Notes: generated from the sequence alone by a model not told the origin. Counted from the first letter of the stretch, positions 8,769-17,969 are shown. The stretch is DNA of 64,000 nt from Stygiolobus azoricus (GCF_009729035.1 NZ_CP045483.1:1386001-1450000), one strand, 5' to 3'. A program made the numbers and translations.

Positions 8769-10394
8769 ATGAGTGAGGATCAAGCTATTAACCCACTTGA
8801 AGTAACGAGATATTATCCAGAAAAAGGTCAAGTTGAGTTAACAATAGCATTACCCCAAGAGAGATTCTTGTGGAACGCAGATATTCACCCAGTCCCGGTC
8901 AAGCAGAGGACATGGGGTCCCTTAACTTATTTCCTAATATGGGTATCAATGGCATTTATAATACCCAGTTGGACTTTAGCGAGTGTAGGCATTGTCATGG
9001 GTTTAAATGCGTTACAATCGATCCTCATCGTCTTCTTAGGAAACGTAATTGTCTTAGTCCCTATGATAATCCAATCTCACGGCGGAGCAAGGTACGCTTT
9101 AGCTGAACCGCAACTAACTAGATCGAGGTGGGGAATATACGGAGCAATATTCCCAAGCTGGCTCAGGGCTGTCATAGGAGCTGGTTGGTGGGGCATAGAG
9201 TCTTACATCATTACTGAGGCTACAACTGCTATCTACGCAATCATGACGGGTAAAATTAACGTTATAGCCTATACTGTGTCTCACTATGCCGATTATCCTT
9301 TCGTGTTGAGTAAGGACTTCCCGAACATATTTTGGGGCACTTTTGCCATAGTCATATTAGCCCAGATATTGGTCTTTTACTTCTCACCAATAACTAAAGC
9401 TCAGCCCGTATTAAAGTGGTTGGCAAGACTGAGCGGACCTATAATACTCTTAGGATATCTCTTAACGTGGTCTTACTTCATGCAAAAAGTGAATTGGAAC
9501 GTTAACATTCTTTCTTTATCCACCTCTTCTGGCAACCTCCTCAGCATGTTAGCTTTCTTAAATGCCAACATCGCGTTCTGGGCTACTATGGCTATAACAA
9601 TGCCTGATTACACAAGATTTGCTAAAAGTCAAATAGCCCAAACTTTAGGACAAATACCAATGCCCTTCCTCATGTTATCTATCGCAGCTATGTCAACTAT
9701 GACTACTGCTTCTTCCCTCAAGCTCTACGGACAACCTATCTGGGATCCAATAGTCCTTGTGACCTTACATATGCCACCTTCCCTAAACGTCTTTGTGCTT
9801 TTCACTTTCATCTTAGCTACATTCACGGTAAACGTATTCGCTAACGCTGTAGGCCCCGCTTACGATATAGCCAATACTTTCCCTAAGAAGTTAACGTGGT
9901 TTAAGGGGTCCTTGATCCTAATCGTTATAGGTTTAGCATTAGGAGCGTGGAGTTACTATGGTAACGCTTATAGCTATATTGAGAGTTGGTTGTTGACTTA
10001 CGGTGGTTTGCTGGGAAGTGTGGAGGGAATAATAATCTTCGATTACGCCTTGATAAGGAGGTTTAAGTTCGAATTATTAGACATTTTCTTATCCAATGGA
10101 CGATTTAGATACTGGAAAGGAGTAAACCCTGCTGCTGTAATAACGTTCCTAGTTGTTTCCTTAATACTGTATTTACCTTACCGTGGAGAAAACATATTGT
10201 TAAGTAACGCATGGGTATTTTCTTTCATAGCTTCAGGTCTAATTTATACACCGCTAATGGTACTGTGGGTAATTCCAAAATACCAGAAGGACTTAAGTGG
10301 TTCACTTATTACTGGTTACTACTCTGATGTTACAAAAAAGATATTTAACATCTCTCAGAAAGATGACGATAGAAACAGTAAAGATACCCTATGA
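8769..10394 (+). CDS. NCS1-family nucleobase/allantoin-type permease
   Basis: This protein of about 541 residues has roughly 12 hydrophobic segments and NCS1 signatures: RTWGPLTYF near residue 48 (the substrate-side R/K-x-x-x-P motif region), then SHGGARYALAEP and RSRWGIYGA. It would import purines, pyrimidines, hydantoins or related compounds with H+ or Na+. I prefer the ATG at 8769 over the GTG at 8763, because the TATA-like AAGTATTAAA is centred about 30 bases upstream. The last 50 bases overlap the convergent gene at 10345. Confidence 0.88.
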   Translation: MSEDQAINPLEVTRYYPEKGQVELTIALPQERFLWNADIHPVPVKQRTWGPLTYFLIWVSMAFIIPSWTLASVGIVMGLNALQSILIVFLGNVIVLVPMIIQSHGGARYALAEPQLTRSRWGIYGAIFPSWLRAVIGAGWWGIESYIITEATTAIYAIMTGKINVIAYTVSHYADYPFVLSKDFPNIFWGTFAIVILAQILVFYFSPITKAQPVLKWLARLSGPIILLGYLLTWSYFMQKVNWNVNILSLSTSSGNLLSMLAFLNANIAFWATMAITMPDYTRFAKSQIAQTLGQIPMPFLMLSIAAMSTMTTASSLKLYGQPIWDPIVLVTLHMPPSLNVFVLFTFILATFTVNVFANAVGPAYDIANTFPKKLTWFKGSLILIVIGLALGAWSYYGNAYSYIESWLLTYGGLLGSVEGIIIFDYALIRRFKFELLDIFLSNGRFRYWKGVNPAAVITFLVVSLILYLPYRGENILLSNAWVFSFIASGLIYTPLMVLWVIPKYQKDLSGSLITGYYSDVTKKIFNISQKDDDRNSKDTL

Positions 10395-10761
10395 GTACGG
10401 AGGAGACGCCGAAGGAAACCTCAAATGAGTAAAGCATTAGGGTAGCGAACAAATCGTTACGCGTTAATAGAACAGTCAGTCCCGAAATCCCTGCTATTCC
10501 TATGGCGATAAGGTTAACGGAAGCTAGGAGACGTGGGAAGAGAAGACCAGTATTGTAAGCTAGCTTAAACAGAGCAAGTGACAACGCACCAGTTATTACG
10601 GCAAAGCTCACGTGAAGGTAGAGGAAGCCCTCTGAGAAACTGACCTTGAGTTTCCCAGCATCTGCGAGAGCTCTAGCTAGACCTAGAGAGAATGTTACGA
10701 CAAGTAGTAAATTTGTAAAAAGGGAAAGTTTATAAACTCTCTTTAGCATACTCAACCTCAT
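10345..10761 (-). CDS. Four-helix membrane protein, unknown function
   Basis: This protein of 134-138 residues has four clear transmembrane segments and short loops, ending in a cytoplasmic-looking YCFYRHLSERC tail. Starts at 10761 or 10749 are both possible. It overlaps the upstream gene (stop at 10730) by about 20-32 bases and so is translationally linked to it, and it overlaps the 3' end of the NCS1 permease. A His in helix 2 (LHVSFAVITG) recalls cytochrome-b561-like or COX15-like haem proteins, but no matched second ligand is obvious. Confidence 0.6.
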   Translation of the reverse strand: MRLSMLKRVYKLSLFTNLLLVVTFSLGLARALADAGKLKVSFSEGFLYLHVSFAVITGALSLALFKLAYNTGLLFPRLLASVNLIAIGIAGISGLTVLLTRNDLFATLMLYSFEVSFGVSSVLIGYLYCFYRHLSERC

Positions 10762-11287
10762 TCACCTTTACTTCTTCTAGATCTGCTTTAGCCCTTAGGA
10801 AACGTAGATTAGACATAACTTGAACCTTAACACTTTCGATTACTGAGAGCCAAGCAGTATCTAGCTCTTCGTTCCTTATTTTTACCTCCATTTCCTTAGC
10901 CAAAGACTTTACTCCTAAAAGACATTCAGAATTTACTGGACATCCTCCGCACTTATATGTTTCATTTTCAGCGTTATAATAGATAAGTTTCTTGTCTTGC
11001 GTTACGAATGCTATTCCTTCTGTAACTGAGAGACCGTTATGAGAGGGCTTATAAGGTAACAAGACTTTAAAGGATAACGCGTTGTCTATAAGTAAACCTA
11101 GAGCCCTTAGCTTATTTACAATATAGTAAAAGTAACTTTTACTAATCTCATCCCATTTCTTGTCAGATGCTAGTACCCTTAAGTATGTCTCGTCTCCTAG
11201 TCTTACGAAGTCGTCGTAATTGATAAATACTACATCGTTTGTAAGAACTGGTCTATTTACATTAACAACCCGTAATAAGCACGTAAA
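10730..11287 (-). CDS. Hypothetical protein with no usable start codon; possible decaying gene
   Basis: From the TTG at 11062 the frame gives 110 residues, with a four-cysteine motif (C-G-G-C-P-V-N-S-E-C, residues ~38-47) that could bind zinc or an Fe-S cluster, and two long C-terminal helices. Upstream of the TTG the same frame stays open for 75 codons to a stop at 11288-11290 and looks coding (for example NYDDFVRLGDETYLRVLAS). It contains no ATG, GTG or TTG. Either the true start was mutated or the gene is N-terminally truncated. It overlaps the membrane protein at 10345. No family is recognised. Confidence 0.5.
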   Translation of the reverse strand, partial: FTCLLRVVNVNRPVLTNDVVFINYDDFVRLGDETYLRVLASDKKWDEISKSYFYYIVNKLRALGLLIDNALSFKVLLPYKPSHNGLSVTEGIAFVTQDKKLIYYNAENETYKCGGCPVNSECLLGVKSLAKEMEVKIRNEELDTAWLSVIESVKVQVMSNLRFLRAKADLEEVKVNEVEYAKESL

Positions 11288-11762
11288 TTATAATTTTTAG
11301 TGTAATTAAAAATAACTGTATTCCTAATGACTCACATTAGGAGCATTAACAGAGTTAACAAAACGTCAGGATAACGGATTAACAAGTGTGTTACTACTGC
11401 TTACGATTTAATTCAAATTAATTATCACGAAATTTGAATTGAAGCATACCTATCCCTTTCCTAATTAAAATTAATATTTAATATTACAACTTTCAATAAA
11501 TAGAAAAATAATAATAATTAAAATTAGTTCACACTATTGAGACCTAAATTAAATTATGTAAAGTATTAACTTAATGAATGAACGGCAGTGTATTACGGAT
11601 TAATTTTAACTACTTAACATAACTAGTCCTTTATTATCGTCTACTTTATACTCAATAATCATTTTTTCACTATATATAACTATATAACTATGTATCACTC
11701 TATTTACTACTTAAACTATGTAGAGAATATTTTAAGTAGACTTTCTATCTATGTATAAAACC
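11288..11762. other. AT-rich gene-free spacer
   Basis: About 475 bases with a very high A+T content and dense stops in all frames. I see no gene, RNA or clear repeat, apart from runs such as AATAATAATTAAAATTA near 11508-11524. It borders a transporter pseudogene and is probably neutral or decayed sequence. Confidence 0.5.
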
Positions 11763-12013
11763 ATGAATAGGCCGGAATCCCTATTTAAGCCGATAGATTC
11801 CCTAAAACTGACTTTTACACATATAAAGATATGGTATACTGCAGGGATGGGATTTTTCACAGACGCATACGACTTATAGGTTATATCCTGGCAACTATAA
11901 TTGATGCATACAAGTATGCAGGAATTACAATACCAGGCTTTACCGAATACTTAGTAGGAAGTAATGCAGCTTTCTGAACTGGTTTACTGGCTTCCATATC
12001 ACTAATCCCTTAA
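11763..12013 (+). pseudogene. MFS transporter N-terminal remnant
   Basis: The ATG at 11763 opens a frame with TAGMGFFTDAYDL, the first-helix signature of the archaeal phosphate/metabolite MFS transporters, then a TAG at the next codon. After a frameshift, the family sequence resumes as DAYKYAGITIPGFTEYLVGSNAAF. A TGA stands where the family has Trp, then TGLLASISL, and the sequence stops near 12013. Two stops, a frameshift and loss of the last ~380 codons make it a clear pseudogene. Confidence 0.75.
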
Positions 12014-12155
12014 GCGGTATTTCAGCCTTAATTTTACCGTTTTGAGTCTCGACTTTGTCAGCTCCCAGCACATTCTTAAAAGTGAAATGAGGGTCTGAAA
12101 GCAATTCTATTACCACAGTCCCGTGAGGGTTTTTTACTTGGTTTACGTACTCCAC
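11940..12155 (-). pseudogene. Orphan C-terminal beta-domain fragment
   Basis: A 71-codon frame starts at GTG 12155, with coding-like codons continuing about eight further upstream. It has beta-sandwich character (GTVVIELLSDPHFTF, then EIPLKGLVIW), like the C-terminal domain of a glycosidase or an exported enzyme. The last ~15 codons run through the antisense of the MFS remnant at 11763-12013, so the natural end is lost. No family assignment. Confidence 0.35.
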
Positions 12156-12264
12156 GACACAATTCGTGTGATAAGTTATTATACTTAATCGACATAATTT
12201 ATATACTTCTCAATACCGTACATAGTCAATAAAACGCTTAATTCTATACTCTACCACATCCTCT

Positions 12265-12909
12265 CTAGCATTCGGCTAACCCTTTAGCCCTCCTCAAAAT
12301 TTTCAACCAATCTTCCCAGCTTAGTCTCCCAGTCCTAGTATTCTGGGCACTCACGTGATAACTAACTAACACTTTATATTTTCCAACTTCGATCTCTTTA
12401 CCGTGCTCGAAATCAGCTTTTATTCCTAATAATAGTGACACGCTGTAAAAAGCTACCCTACCTAAAGGGATAATGACCTTGAGATACTTCAAAGAGTTAA
12501 TTTCCTTTAGTAACCAGTTTGCCGAACATTTCTTTATTTCTTCGTTGGTGGGTCTATTCTTGGGAGGAGCACACTTCACAGCATTAGTTACGTATACACA
12601 TTTGAGCATAAGACCATCGTCCTGCGAAACACTTTCCGGTTTATTAGCGAGACCTATTTCATAAAGCCCCCTGACCACCCATTGCCCTGATTGATCTCCA
12701 GTAAAAGCCCTCCCAGTTCTGTTACCACCGTGGGCTGCGGGGGCAAGTCCTACAATAAGGATCTTGGCATTTGGATCGCCAAAGCCTGGGACTGGTTTCG
12801 CCCAGTAATTCCATGACTTAAACCGCGGTGGAGGGATTATGGACTTGACGTAATCTCTCAGTCTGGGACATAGATTACAAGAAAAAAGAGACTCACCGGC
12901 TAAGTTCAT
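12265..12909 (-). CDS. Uracil-DNA glycosylase, family 5 (UDGb)
   Basis: This 214-residue base-excision-repair enzyme would remove uracil (and often hypoxanthine) from DNA. The family 5 signature GLAPAAHGGNRTGRAFTGD is at residues 54-72. Cys11 and Cys14 (CNLC), Cys113 and Cys129 are placed like the 4Fe-4S ligands of families 4 and 5. A C-terminal LVSYHVSAQNTRTGRLS segment supplies the DNA-intercalation loop with its H-x-S motif. The Ala-for-Asp/Asn substitution in motif 1 is characteristic of UDGb. It is a single gene. Confidence 0.92.
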   Translation of the reverse strand: MNLAGESLFSCNLCPRLRDYVKSIIPPPRFKSWNYWAKPVPGFGDPNAKILIVGLAPAAHGGNRTGRAFTGDQSGQWVVRGLYEIGLANKPESVSQDDGLMLKCVYVTNAVKCAPPKNRPTNEEIKKCSANWLLKEINSLKYLKVIIPLGRVAFYSVSLLLGIKADFEHGKEIEVGKYKVLVSYHVSAQNTRTGRLSWEDWLKILRRAKGLAEC

Positions 12910-13202
12910 AAAAGACTTTACGTATAAAGCAAATAAAAGTGATTTCTTCTATACCCTAATATAATGTGTCATACTCACCTACTATTAAACGATGAATAAA
13001 ATAACCGTTACATAGTATCATTAAAAACCTGACCTTTTCGCATTGCCGATGTTTGATAAACTTCAATCTATAGGTGGAAAACCTTACGTCATTTAATACG
13101 TAAACGTTTATCGAGGTTCTCATGGTTTCGATATAAAAGCTTTGTACTTTTTCCCTATCCTAACACCAATTAATATAAATTGTAAAAATACGATATGTAG
13201 GC

Positions 13203-14792
13203 ATGGAAAGCGGTGCCAGAATACTCCTTTCTAAGTTGAAGGAAATGGGTGTTGATAAGATATTCATGGTCTCGGGTACTGATTATGCAGCTTTCATCGA
13301 GGAGAAAGTGAGAGACCCCTCTCTGCCCGATTTTATAGTAGTACCCCATGAGATAACTGCAGCATCAGCTGCTCTAGGTTATTCTTTAGCAGGAAAAATA
13401 GGAGTAGTCGCACTCCACACACTTCCCGGTACAGCAAACGCATTGGGTATAATCATTAACGCTTACACTTCCCGTATCCCCCTTATAGTAATAGCCGGGA
13501 GAAGCCCTTACACGGAAGAGGGGAGTACAGCTAGCAGGAATTTACGTATTCATTGGACCCAAGAAGCTAGGGATCAAGGTGAAGTCGTTAGACAGTGGGT
13601 CAAGTGGGACTTCGAGATAAGGCGTGCTGATCAGGTGGAAAAAGCTGTAAACAGGGCTTTTCAGTTAGCGTTTAGTGAACCTACTGGTCCAGTTTACCTC
13701 ATGATTCCCAGAGAGGTAAGTGTGGAAAAAACTGAGAGAAAGTACGAGAGACCTCTGGCTACTTTTTCACCGGGAGTTAGAGAGGAGGATTTAATCAAGG
13801 CTAAGAAGTTAATAGAGGAAAGCCAAAACCCCGTTATTATCACTTGGAGGGCTGGGAGGAAGAAAGAGTGGTTTGATAGTCTAAAGTCCTTTGTTGACGA
13901 GGTAGGTATCCCAGTTCTGCATTATGTAGGTGAAGTGGTAAATTATGAAGGTGAGATGGGAGTAGACTATTACGACTTATCTCAATCAGATTTGCTCATA
14001 GTAGTCGAATCTGAGGTACCTTGGATTCCTAAAAAGGTGAAAGTTAAGGGAAAAGTAATAAGGGTTGACGTCGATCCCTCATACTCATATATACCGTTTT
14101 ACGGTTTTCCTTGCGACCTATGTGTACAGTCTACGGTATCTGAGTTCTTCTCTAGGCTTAAGGTACCAGAAAAGAAGGAACTGAAGGAGAAGATTAAAGA
14201 ACTCCACACTGTACAAGAAAAGAAGAAGGCAGAGGAGATTGAAAAGCTAAAGAAGATGAAGGTCATTCATCCGAGGTTATTATCATATTATGTGGGCAAG
14301 TTAGGGTTAACCATATTTAACGAGTATCAATTTAATCCTAAATATGCACACCTAACTTTCGGGCAATATTTCGCAGATCCGGGCTTCGGTCACTTAGGTT
14401 GGGCATTAGGGGGTGGTGTAGGTTATTCTATCGCTAGTGGAAGGAAAGTAGTAGTTACAACGGGTGACGGAAGTTTCATTTTCGGGGTTCCAGAGGCCTT
14501 TTATTACACAGTTACGACATATGGAGGTGATGTACTAGTAGTGATATATGACAACGGTGGGTGGTTAGCAAGTGCTGAGGCTGTAGACGAAGTATTCCCA
14601 GAGGGTTTAGCAAAGGCCAAAAGAATCTATCCTGGAGCAGATTTTAGAAGATACAACATAGGGGAGACTGTAAAAAGTTTCGGTGGGTATTTTAAGTTAG
14701 TTGAGCGGCCTGAAGACATTGAGGATAGTCTAAAAGAGGCGTTGAAATACAAATTAGCCGTTGTTCAAGTTATAGTTGAGAGGACTAGATGA
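13203..14792 (+). CDS. Thiamine-diphosphate-dependent enzyme (acetolactate-synthase-like)
   Basis: This 529-residue protein has the three-domain layout of the acetolactate synthase/benzoylformate decarboxylase superfamily: the PYR domain with the catalytic Glu50 (VPHEITAAS), a central domain, and the PP domain with the ThDP/Mg signature GDGSFIFGVPEAF...YDNGGW (residues ~424-455). An archaea-type charged insert lies at about 320-345. It is not adjacent to an ALS small subunit or to ilv genes, so a role other than branched-chain amino-acid synthesis (decarboxylase or oxidase) is possible. The substrate is not readable. Confidence 0.85.
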   Translation: MESGARILLSKLKEMGVDKIFMVSGTDYAAFIEEKVRDPSLPDFIVVPHEITAASAALGYSLAGKIGVVALHTLPGTANALGIIINAYTSRIPLIVIAGRSPYTEEGSTASRNLRIHWTQEARDQGEVVRQWVKWDFEIRRADQVEKAVNRAFQLAFSEPTGPVYLMIPREVSVEKTERKYERPLATFSPGVREEDLIKAKKLIEESQNPVIITWRAGRKKEWFDSLKSFVDEVGIPVLHYVGEVVNYEGEMGVDYYDLSQSDLLIVVESEVPWIPKKVKVKGKVIRVDVDPSYSYIPFYGFPCDLCVQSTVSEFFSRLKVPEKKELKEKIKELHTVQEKKKAEEIEKLKKMKVIHPRLLSYYVGKLGLTIFNEYQFNPKYAHLTFGQYFADPGFGHLGWALGGGVGYSIASGRKVVVTTGDGSFIFGVPEAFYYTVTTYGGDVLVVIYDNGGWLASAEAVDEVFPEGLAKAKRIYPGADFRRYNIGETVKSFGGYFKLVERPEDIEDSLKEALKYKLAVVQVIVERTR

Positions 14793-14897
14793 TAAGTAAT
14801 GACCTTGAAACTTAAAAGATCGACTGACGATGTTAGAACCAATTTAATCAAAATTTAAATAAAAGTGAATATACCACATCTCAAGAGAAGATAGTTA

Positions 14898-15740
14898 ATG
14901 AGTGTTTATTCACAAGATATTACAATCCAAACTACTAAGGAGAGAATACTAAGCTTACTGACGGATCCCTTCCTCCTCACTGGAGTCTTTGGTCATATTA
15001 ACATACTACAGATTTATGACCAAAAAGAAGGAAAATATGTGAAACCTTCTTCACTTTCAAGCTTCTCGAACAAGTTCTTAGTATTGTACATCTTTGGTAC
15101 ACCAGACACAAAGCTGAACTTCTTAGAAGGGGAAATGGAAGGGCCAGTATACACGTCAGAGGGTATAGTTTATAGAGGATGGGAAAAAGACCAAAAATTT
15201 ACTTGGGAAATGAAATTCCAAACCAAGGCAGTAAAGCCTATGGAGACGCTAGTAAGAATAATTGTGAATGCTGACTACAAAGTATCTGGTCTAGACAAAT
15301 TACTAGGGAGGACACCTTTCGCCTTAGCTCAACATATAGTACAAGATCACATAATACCGTACGTGAAATACTTTCTAAAGACCCCTAGTGGAATTGGAAT
15401 AGATGATATCACACCGACGAAAATACTGGAAGAACAAGGTACATTTAGCCAAATATTACCAAAGATAACAAAAGCAAGAGAAGACGTAGAATACGGAATA
15501 GCAATAATAAAAGGAGAAGACGTAAACGGAAGAATACTAATTAAAGACGGAAAAATTACGAAAATAAATGTGAATTACAAAGGACAAATAATACAAGGAC
15601 AGGACGCTATTCTCGAACTAGTAAGTTTACTAACTCCAGTCAGAGTAACACTTTACGCAGTATATATAGATGAAGTGTTGATGACAAAACTCGAAAAATA
15701 CGCACTCGCTACCGTTTCTCAAGAAACCAGCCCTGAATGA
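14898..15740 (+). CDS. SRPBCC-like hypothetical protein
   Basis: This 280-residue protein opens like a START/SRPBCC lipid-binding fold: a strand, then T-K-E-R-I-L-S-L-L-T-D-P, the helix that begins these domains. A beta-rich core and a long helix follow near residues 140-165. The last ~90 residues form a separate alpha/beta part. Base use changes sharply near 15410: the 3' third is extremely A-rich in third positions (many ATA, AAA, GGA codons), unlike the first two thirds. This may mark a fusion or recombination point. The function is unknown. Confidence 0.6.
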   Translation: MSVYSQDITIQTTKERILSLLTDPFLLTGVFGHINILQIYDQKEGKYVKPSSLSSFSNKFLVLYIFGTPDTKLNFLEGEMEGPVYTSEGIVYRGWEKDQKFTWEMKFQTKAVKPMETLVRIIVNADYKVSGLDKLLGRTPFALAQHIVQDHIIPYVKYFLKTPSGIGIDDITPTKILEEQGTFSQILPKITKAREDVEYGIAIIKGEDVNGRILIKDGKITKINVNYKGQIIQGQDAILELVSLLTPVRVTLYAVYIDEVLMTKLEKYALATVSQETSPE

Positions 15741-15845
15741 ATTAAAAAGAAGTAAATTGATATAGTTTGCATAATTTTTATCAAATCTAAACTGCTAGTT
15801 TATAAAGCGGAAATATATTTAGTTTTTTGCTGAAAGTATAATTTA

Positions 15846-16087
15846 ATGAGTGAAAAAAAAAGAAAAACAAACCAGACTTAATCCTTGACCTAAGAGGAGA
15901 ACCTTGTCCGGAACCCCAGATAGAGATCGTAAAAAGGCTTAACCAGATGAAAGAAGGTGTTGAGATTATAAGTGATAACGAACCAGCAGAGCTTTCAATA
16001 CCAATGATATGTGAGTCTAGAGGTTATCCATGCGAAATAAAGAGAGATGGTAACACTTTTAGAATTAGGATCCTTAAAACTAAGTGA
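15846..16087 (+). CDS. tusA: TusA-like sulfur carrier requiring a -1 frameshift
   Basis: The ATG at 15846 (TATA-like AAATATATTT at 15811-15820) reads nine codons and then hits TAA in frame. A one-base backward shift on the nine-A run at 15853-15861 (codons GAA AAA AAA, an A AAA AAA heptamer) gives a complete 80-residue TusA/SirA-fold protein with the LRGEPCPEPQ motif. Cys21 is the persulfide-carrying residue, in the CPxP signature. TusA proteins pass sulfane sulfur between enzymes in sulfur oxidation and tRNA thiolation. No alternative start exists in the coding frame, which has a TGA at 15851-15853. Programmed shift, transcript slippage, mutation or sequencing error are all open. The 3' end overlaps the convergent DUF72 gene by 8 bases. 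Confidence 0.7.
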
Positions 16088-16802
16088 TTTTGCTATTACT
16101 TTCAGAGATCAACTTCTTAAATCGTAATGCATCATCAAAAGAGTAGATGTTATTGAACATTACATACGACTCGTCGGTTACCATATTCTTCAATAAGTCG
16201 AGGTCGTCATCAGTGTACTTGTAAGAATAGTTCACTTCACCTTTTCCTATACCGTGAAGTCTGTAGTATTTCACCGTTGTTAATGAAGTGTGCTTGAAGG
16301 GGTCTACTACGTGAATCACACCGGATTCCTCCACTACCTTCCTCAATAACTTCAGCTCATTATACCATTCTCCCCTAGGTTCCCAACCGTATTTAAATTT
16401 CTTATCAAGGGTGGAGAAATAGTCTATGACAGCCCTAGCGTTACTCTCGGAAGGTTTAAAGGAGGCAGGTGTCTGGAAAATGATAATCTTAGCGTTCAAC
16501 CCCTTTGCCTCCCTTAACGTGATCTCAGTAGCTTCTCTAACTTCCTTAGTATCCTTAAACGACCCGTAATTTTTAGCATCTCCGAACTTATGTTTCATTC
16601 TCTTGTAAGTACTCGTGTTATACTCGTGAGTTATTATTTGTAACGCCTTTATTGTGAGCTCTACATTATTTTCTTCAGCTAACTTCCTCCATTTTTGTAA
16701 TTGAGTGTCGCTAACAATGTCGTAAAATGTTTGTTGCACTTCTAAGGCGTCAAAATACTTGAAGTGCTTATAGGTGAAACCGCAAGTACCTACCTTAATC
16801 AC
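16080..16802 (-). CDS. DUF72 family protein
   Basis: This 240-residue TIM-barrel protein matches DUF72 (YecE-like). It begins VGTCGFTYKHF, the family's G-T-x-G-(F/W) start. Then come a F-D-A-L-E-V-Q-Q-T-F-Y strand, L-T-I-K-A-L-Q-I-I-T-H, and an internal Y-G-W-E-P-R-G-E-W motif at about residue 137-146. The biochemical role is not established for the family. It converges on the TusA gene. Confidence 0.85.
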   Translation of the reverse strand: MIKVGTCGFTYKHFKYFDALEVQQTFYDIVSDTQLQKWRKLAEENNVELTIKALQIITHEYNTSTYKRMKHKFGDAKNYGSFKDTKEVREATEITLREAKGLNAKIIIFQTPASFKPSESNARAVIDYFSTLDKKFKYGWEPRGEWYNELKLLRKVVEESGVIHVVDPFKHTSLTTVKYYRLHGIGKGEVNYSYKYTDDDLDLLKNMVTDESYVMFNNIYSFDDALRFKKLISESNSKIT

Positions 16803-16842
16803 AATGTAAATCTTAGCGCGAAGGTTTAAAAACCGAATTCCC

Positions 16843-17304
16843 TTAACATCTAATTCCTAGTTCCTCCTTAACTTCGTCAAGAACTTCGTCTTTCAATTCA
16901 CAAAGCCACTTAAGGTATGGCCTGACCTCATCCCTACCTATGATTCCTACATTAATCAGTGGTATCAAAGTTACGTACCACGATAATACCCTTACAGTTA
17001 GGTTTTTATCCTTTAGGAGTTGAAAGAAATACTCAACATTTTTTCTAACGTCCTCCATTGTGAGCACATTGTTACTGATAAAGTTGGGTACTTCATTCCA
17101 AGCCCTATATCTTGTACCCGTATCGTCGAAACGCAATAATTGAATAAGGTATTCTCTCCCTAAATCATTTTGATGTCTAAGTACGTAGTTCCAAGCTTCG
17201 TGCTTTATTTCCTTATCTTCACTCCTCAGTAAAGCGTCTAACTCATCTGTGGGGATAACTTCTGAGCTATTCAACTTTTTAATAATCTTTTCCTTTTCTT
17301 CCAC
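16843..17304 (-). CDS. HEAT-like repeat hypothetical protein
   Basis: This 153-residue all-helical protein has repeated helix pairs of about 35 residues (EIKHEAWNYVLRH, then TRYRAWNEVPNF, then TVRVLSWYVTLIP), with the spacing of HEAT repeats. It lies 40 bases upstream of the DUF72 gene on the same strand and may be co-transcribed with it. The 17305-17585 spacer beyond its start shows no supported gene. Confidence 0.6.
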   Translation of the reverse strand: MEEKEKIIKKLNSSEVIPTDELDALLRSEDKEIKHEAWNYVLRHQNDLGREYLIQLLRFDDTGTRYRAWNEVPNFISNNVLTMEDVRKNVEYFFQLLKDKNLTVRVLSWYVTLIPLINVGIIGRDEVRPYLKWLCELKDEVLDEVKEELGIRC

Positions 17305-17585
17305 AAAATTAAGTAAATGCTTAAAGTAATTAAATAACCGAGCTCACTGTAAACTCAAGAATTTATTATCCTACGCTACATGAAATGATGTTTAATAATA
17401 ACCGTAAAATAAAGGTCTAAGGCGGATAATAAGGGATTGAATGAAAACAAGAAATATTAGGGTTTTCTTCACGTACAATAATAACCTCATAATTTCTTGG
17501 TTCATTATTATAATACTTACTTCTTCTACGTCAATCTATTCTTGGTGAGTAATCTTTTAAACACTACTTAGTCTTTACTCCAATA

Positions 17586-17969
17586 ATGTTTGATAAGTTA
17601 ATATCCGGTTTGGCTGGAGGAATTTTTGAATTATTTTTCTTTGTAAACGACCTATCTATATTTGCGGTTATTTCGTATCACCTAACTCATGTATCTTCCA
17701 TACTACTCGGCATAATTATTCACATAATTGCGGCAGTAGTTGTCTTTACAATCGGAGTAACTATTATTGAGGCGAGTGGTATAAGGTCAAACAGTATCCC
17801 GTCTTCAATAGTGCTAGGACTTCTTTTCGGTTCTTCCGTCCTCTCCATTTTCAGTTTACCAATTCACTTAATCCTCATACCTTATACGATCACGTTACCG
17901 TACGTAATAGCTCATCTTACTTACGGTCTGGTATCTTACTTAATTTATTACTTGATACAACGAAAATAG
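17586..17969 (+). CDS. Four-helix membrane protein, unknown
   Basis: This 127-residue protein has four hydrophobic segments (residues ~8-33, 37-63, 75-97 and 101-124) and almost no soluble loops. No family is recognised. It is transcribed alone, convergent with the NicO-like gene at 18011. Confidence 0.55.
   Translation: MFDKLISGLAGGIFELFFFVNDLSIFAVISYHLTHVSSILLGIIIHIIAAVVVFTIGVTIIEASGIRSNSIPSSIVLGLLFGSSVLSIFSLPIHLILIPYTITLPYVIAHLTYGLVSYLIYYLIQRK

Noticed and set aside
10379-10425. Antisense overlap of the NCS1 permease end considered as a regulatory RNA
   Set aside because: It is explained by convergent overlap of two coding genes; no independent structure is visible.
17441-17548. A 35-codon plus-strand frame with a hydrophobic core in the 17305-17585 spacer
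   Set aside because: Too short, Asn/Ile-rich as expected of AT-rich spacer, and no ribosome-binding site or conserved neighbour supports it.
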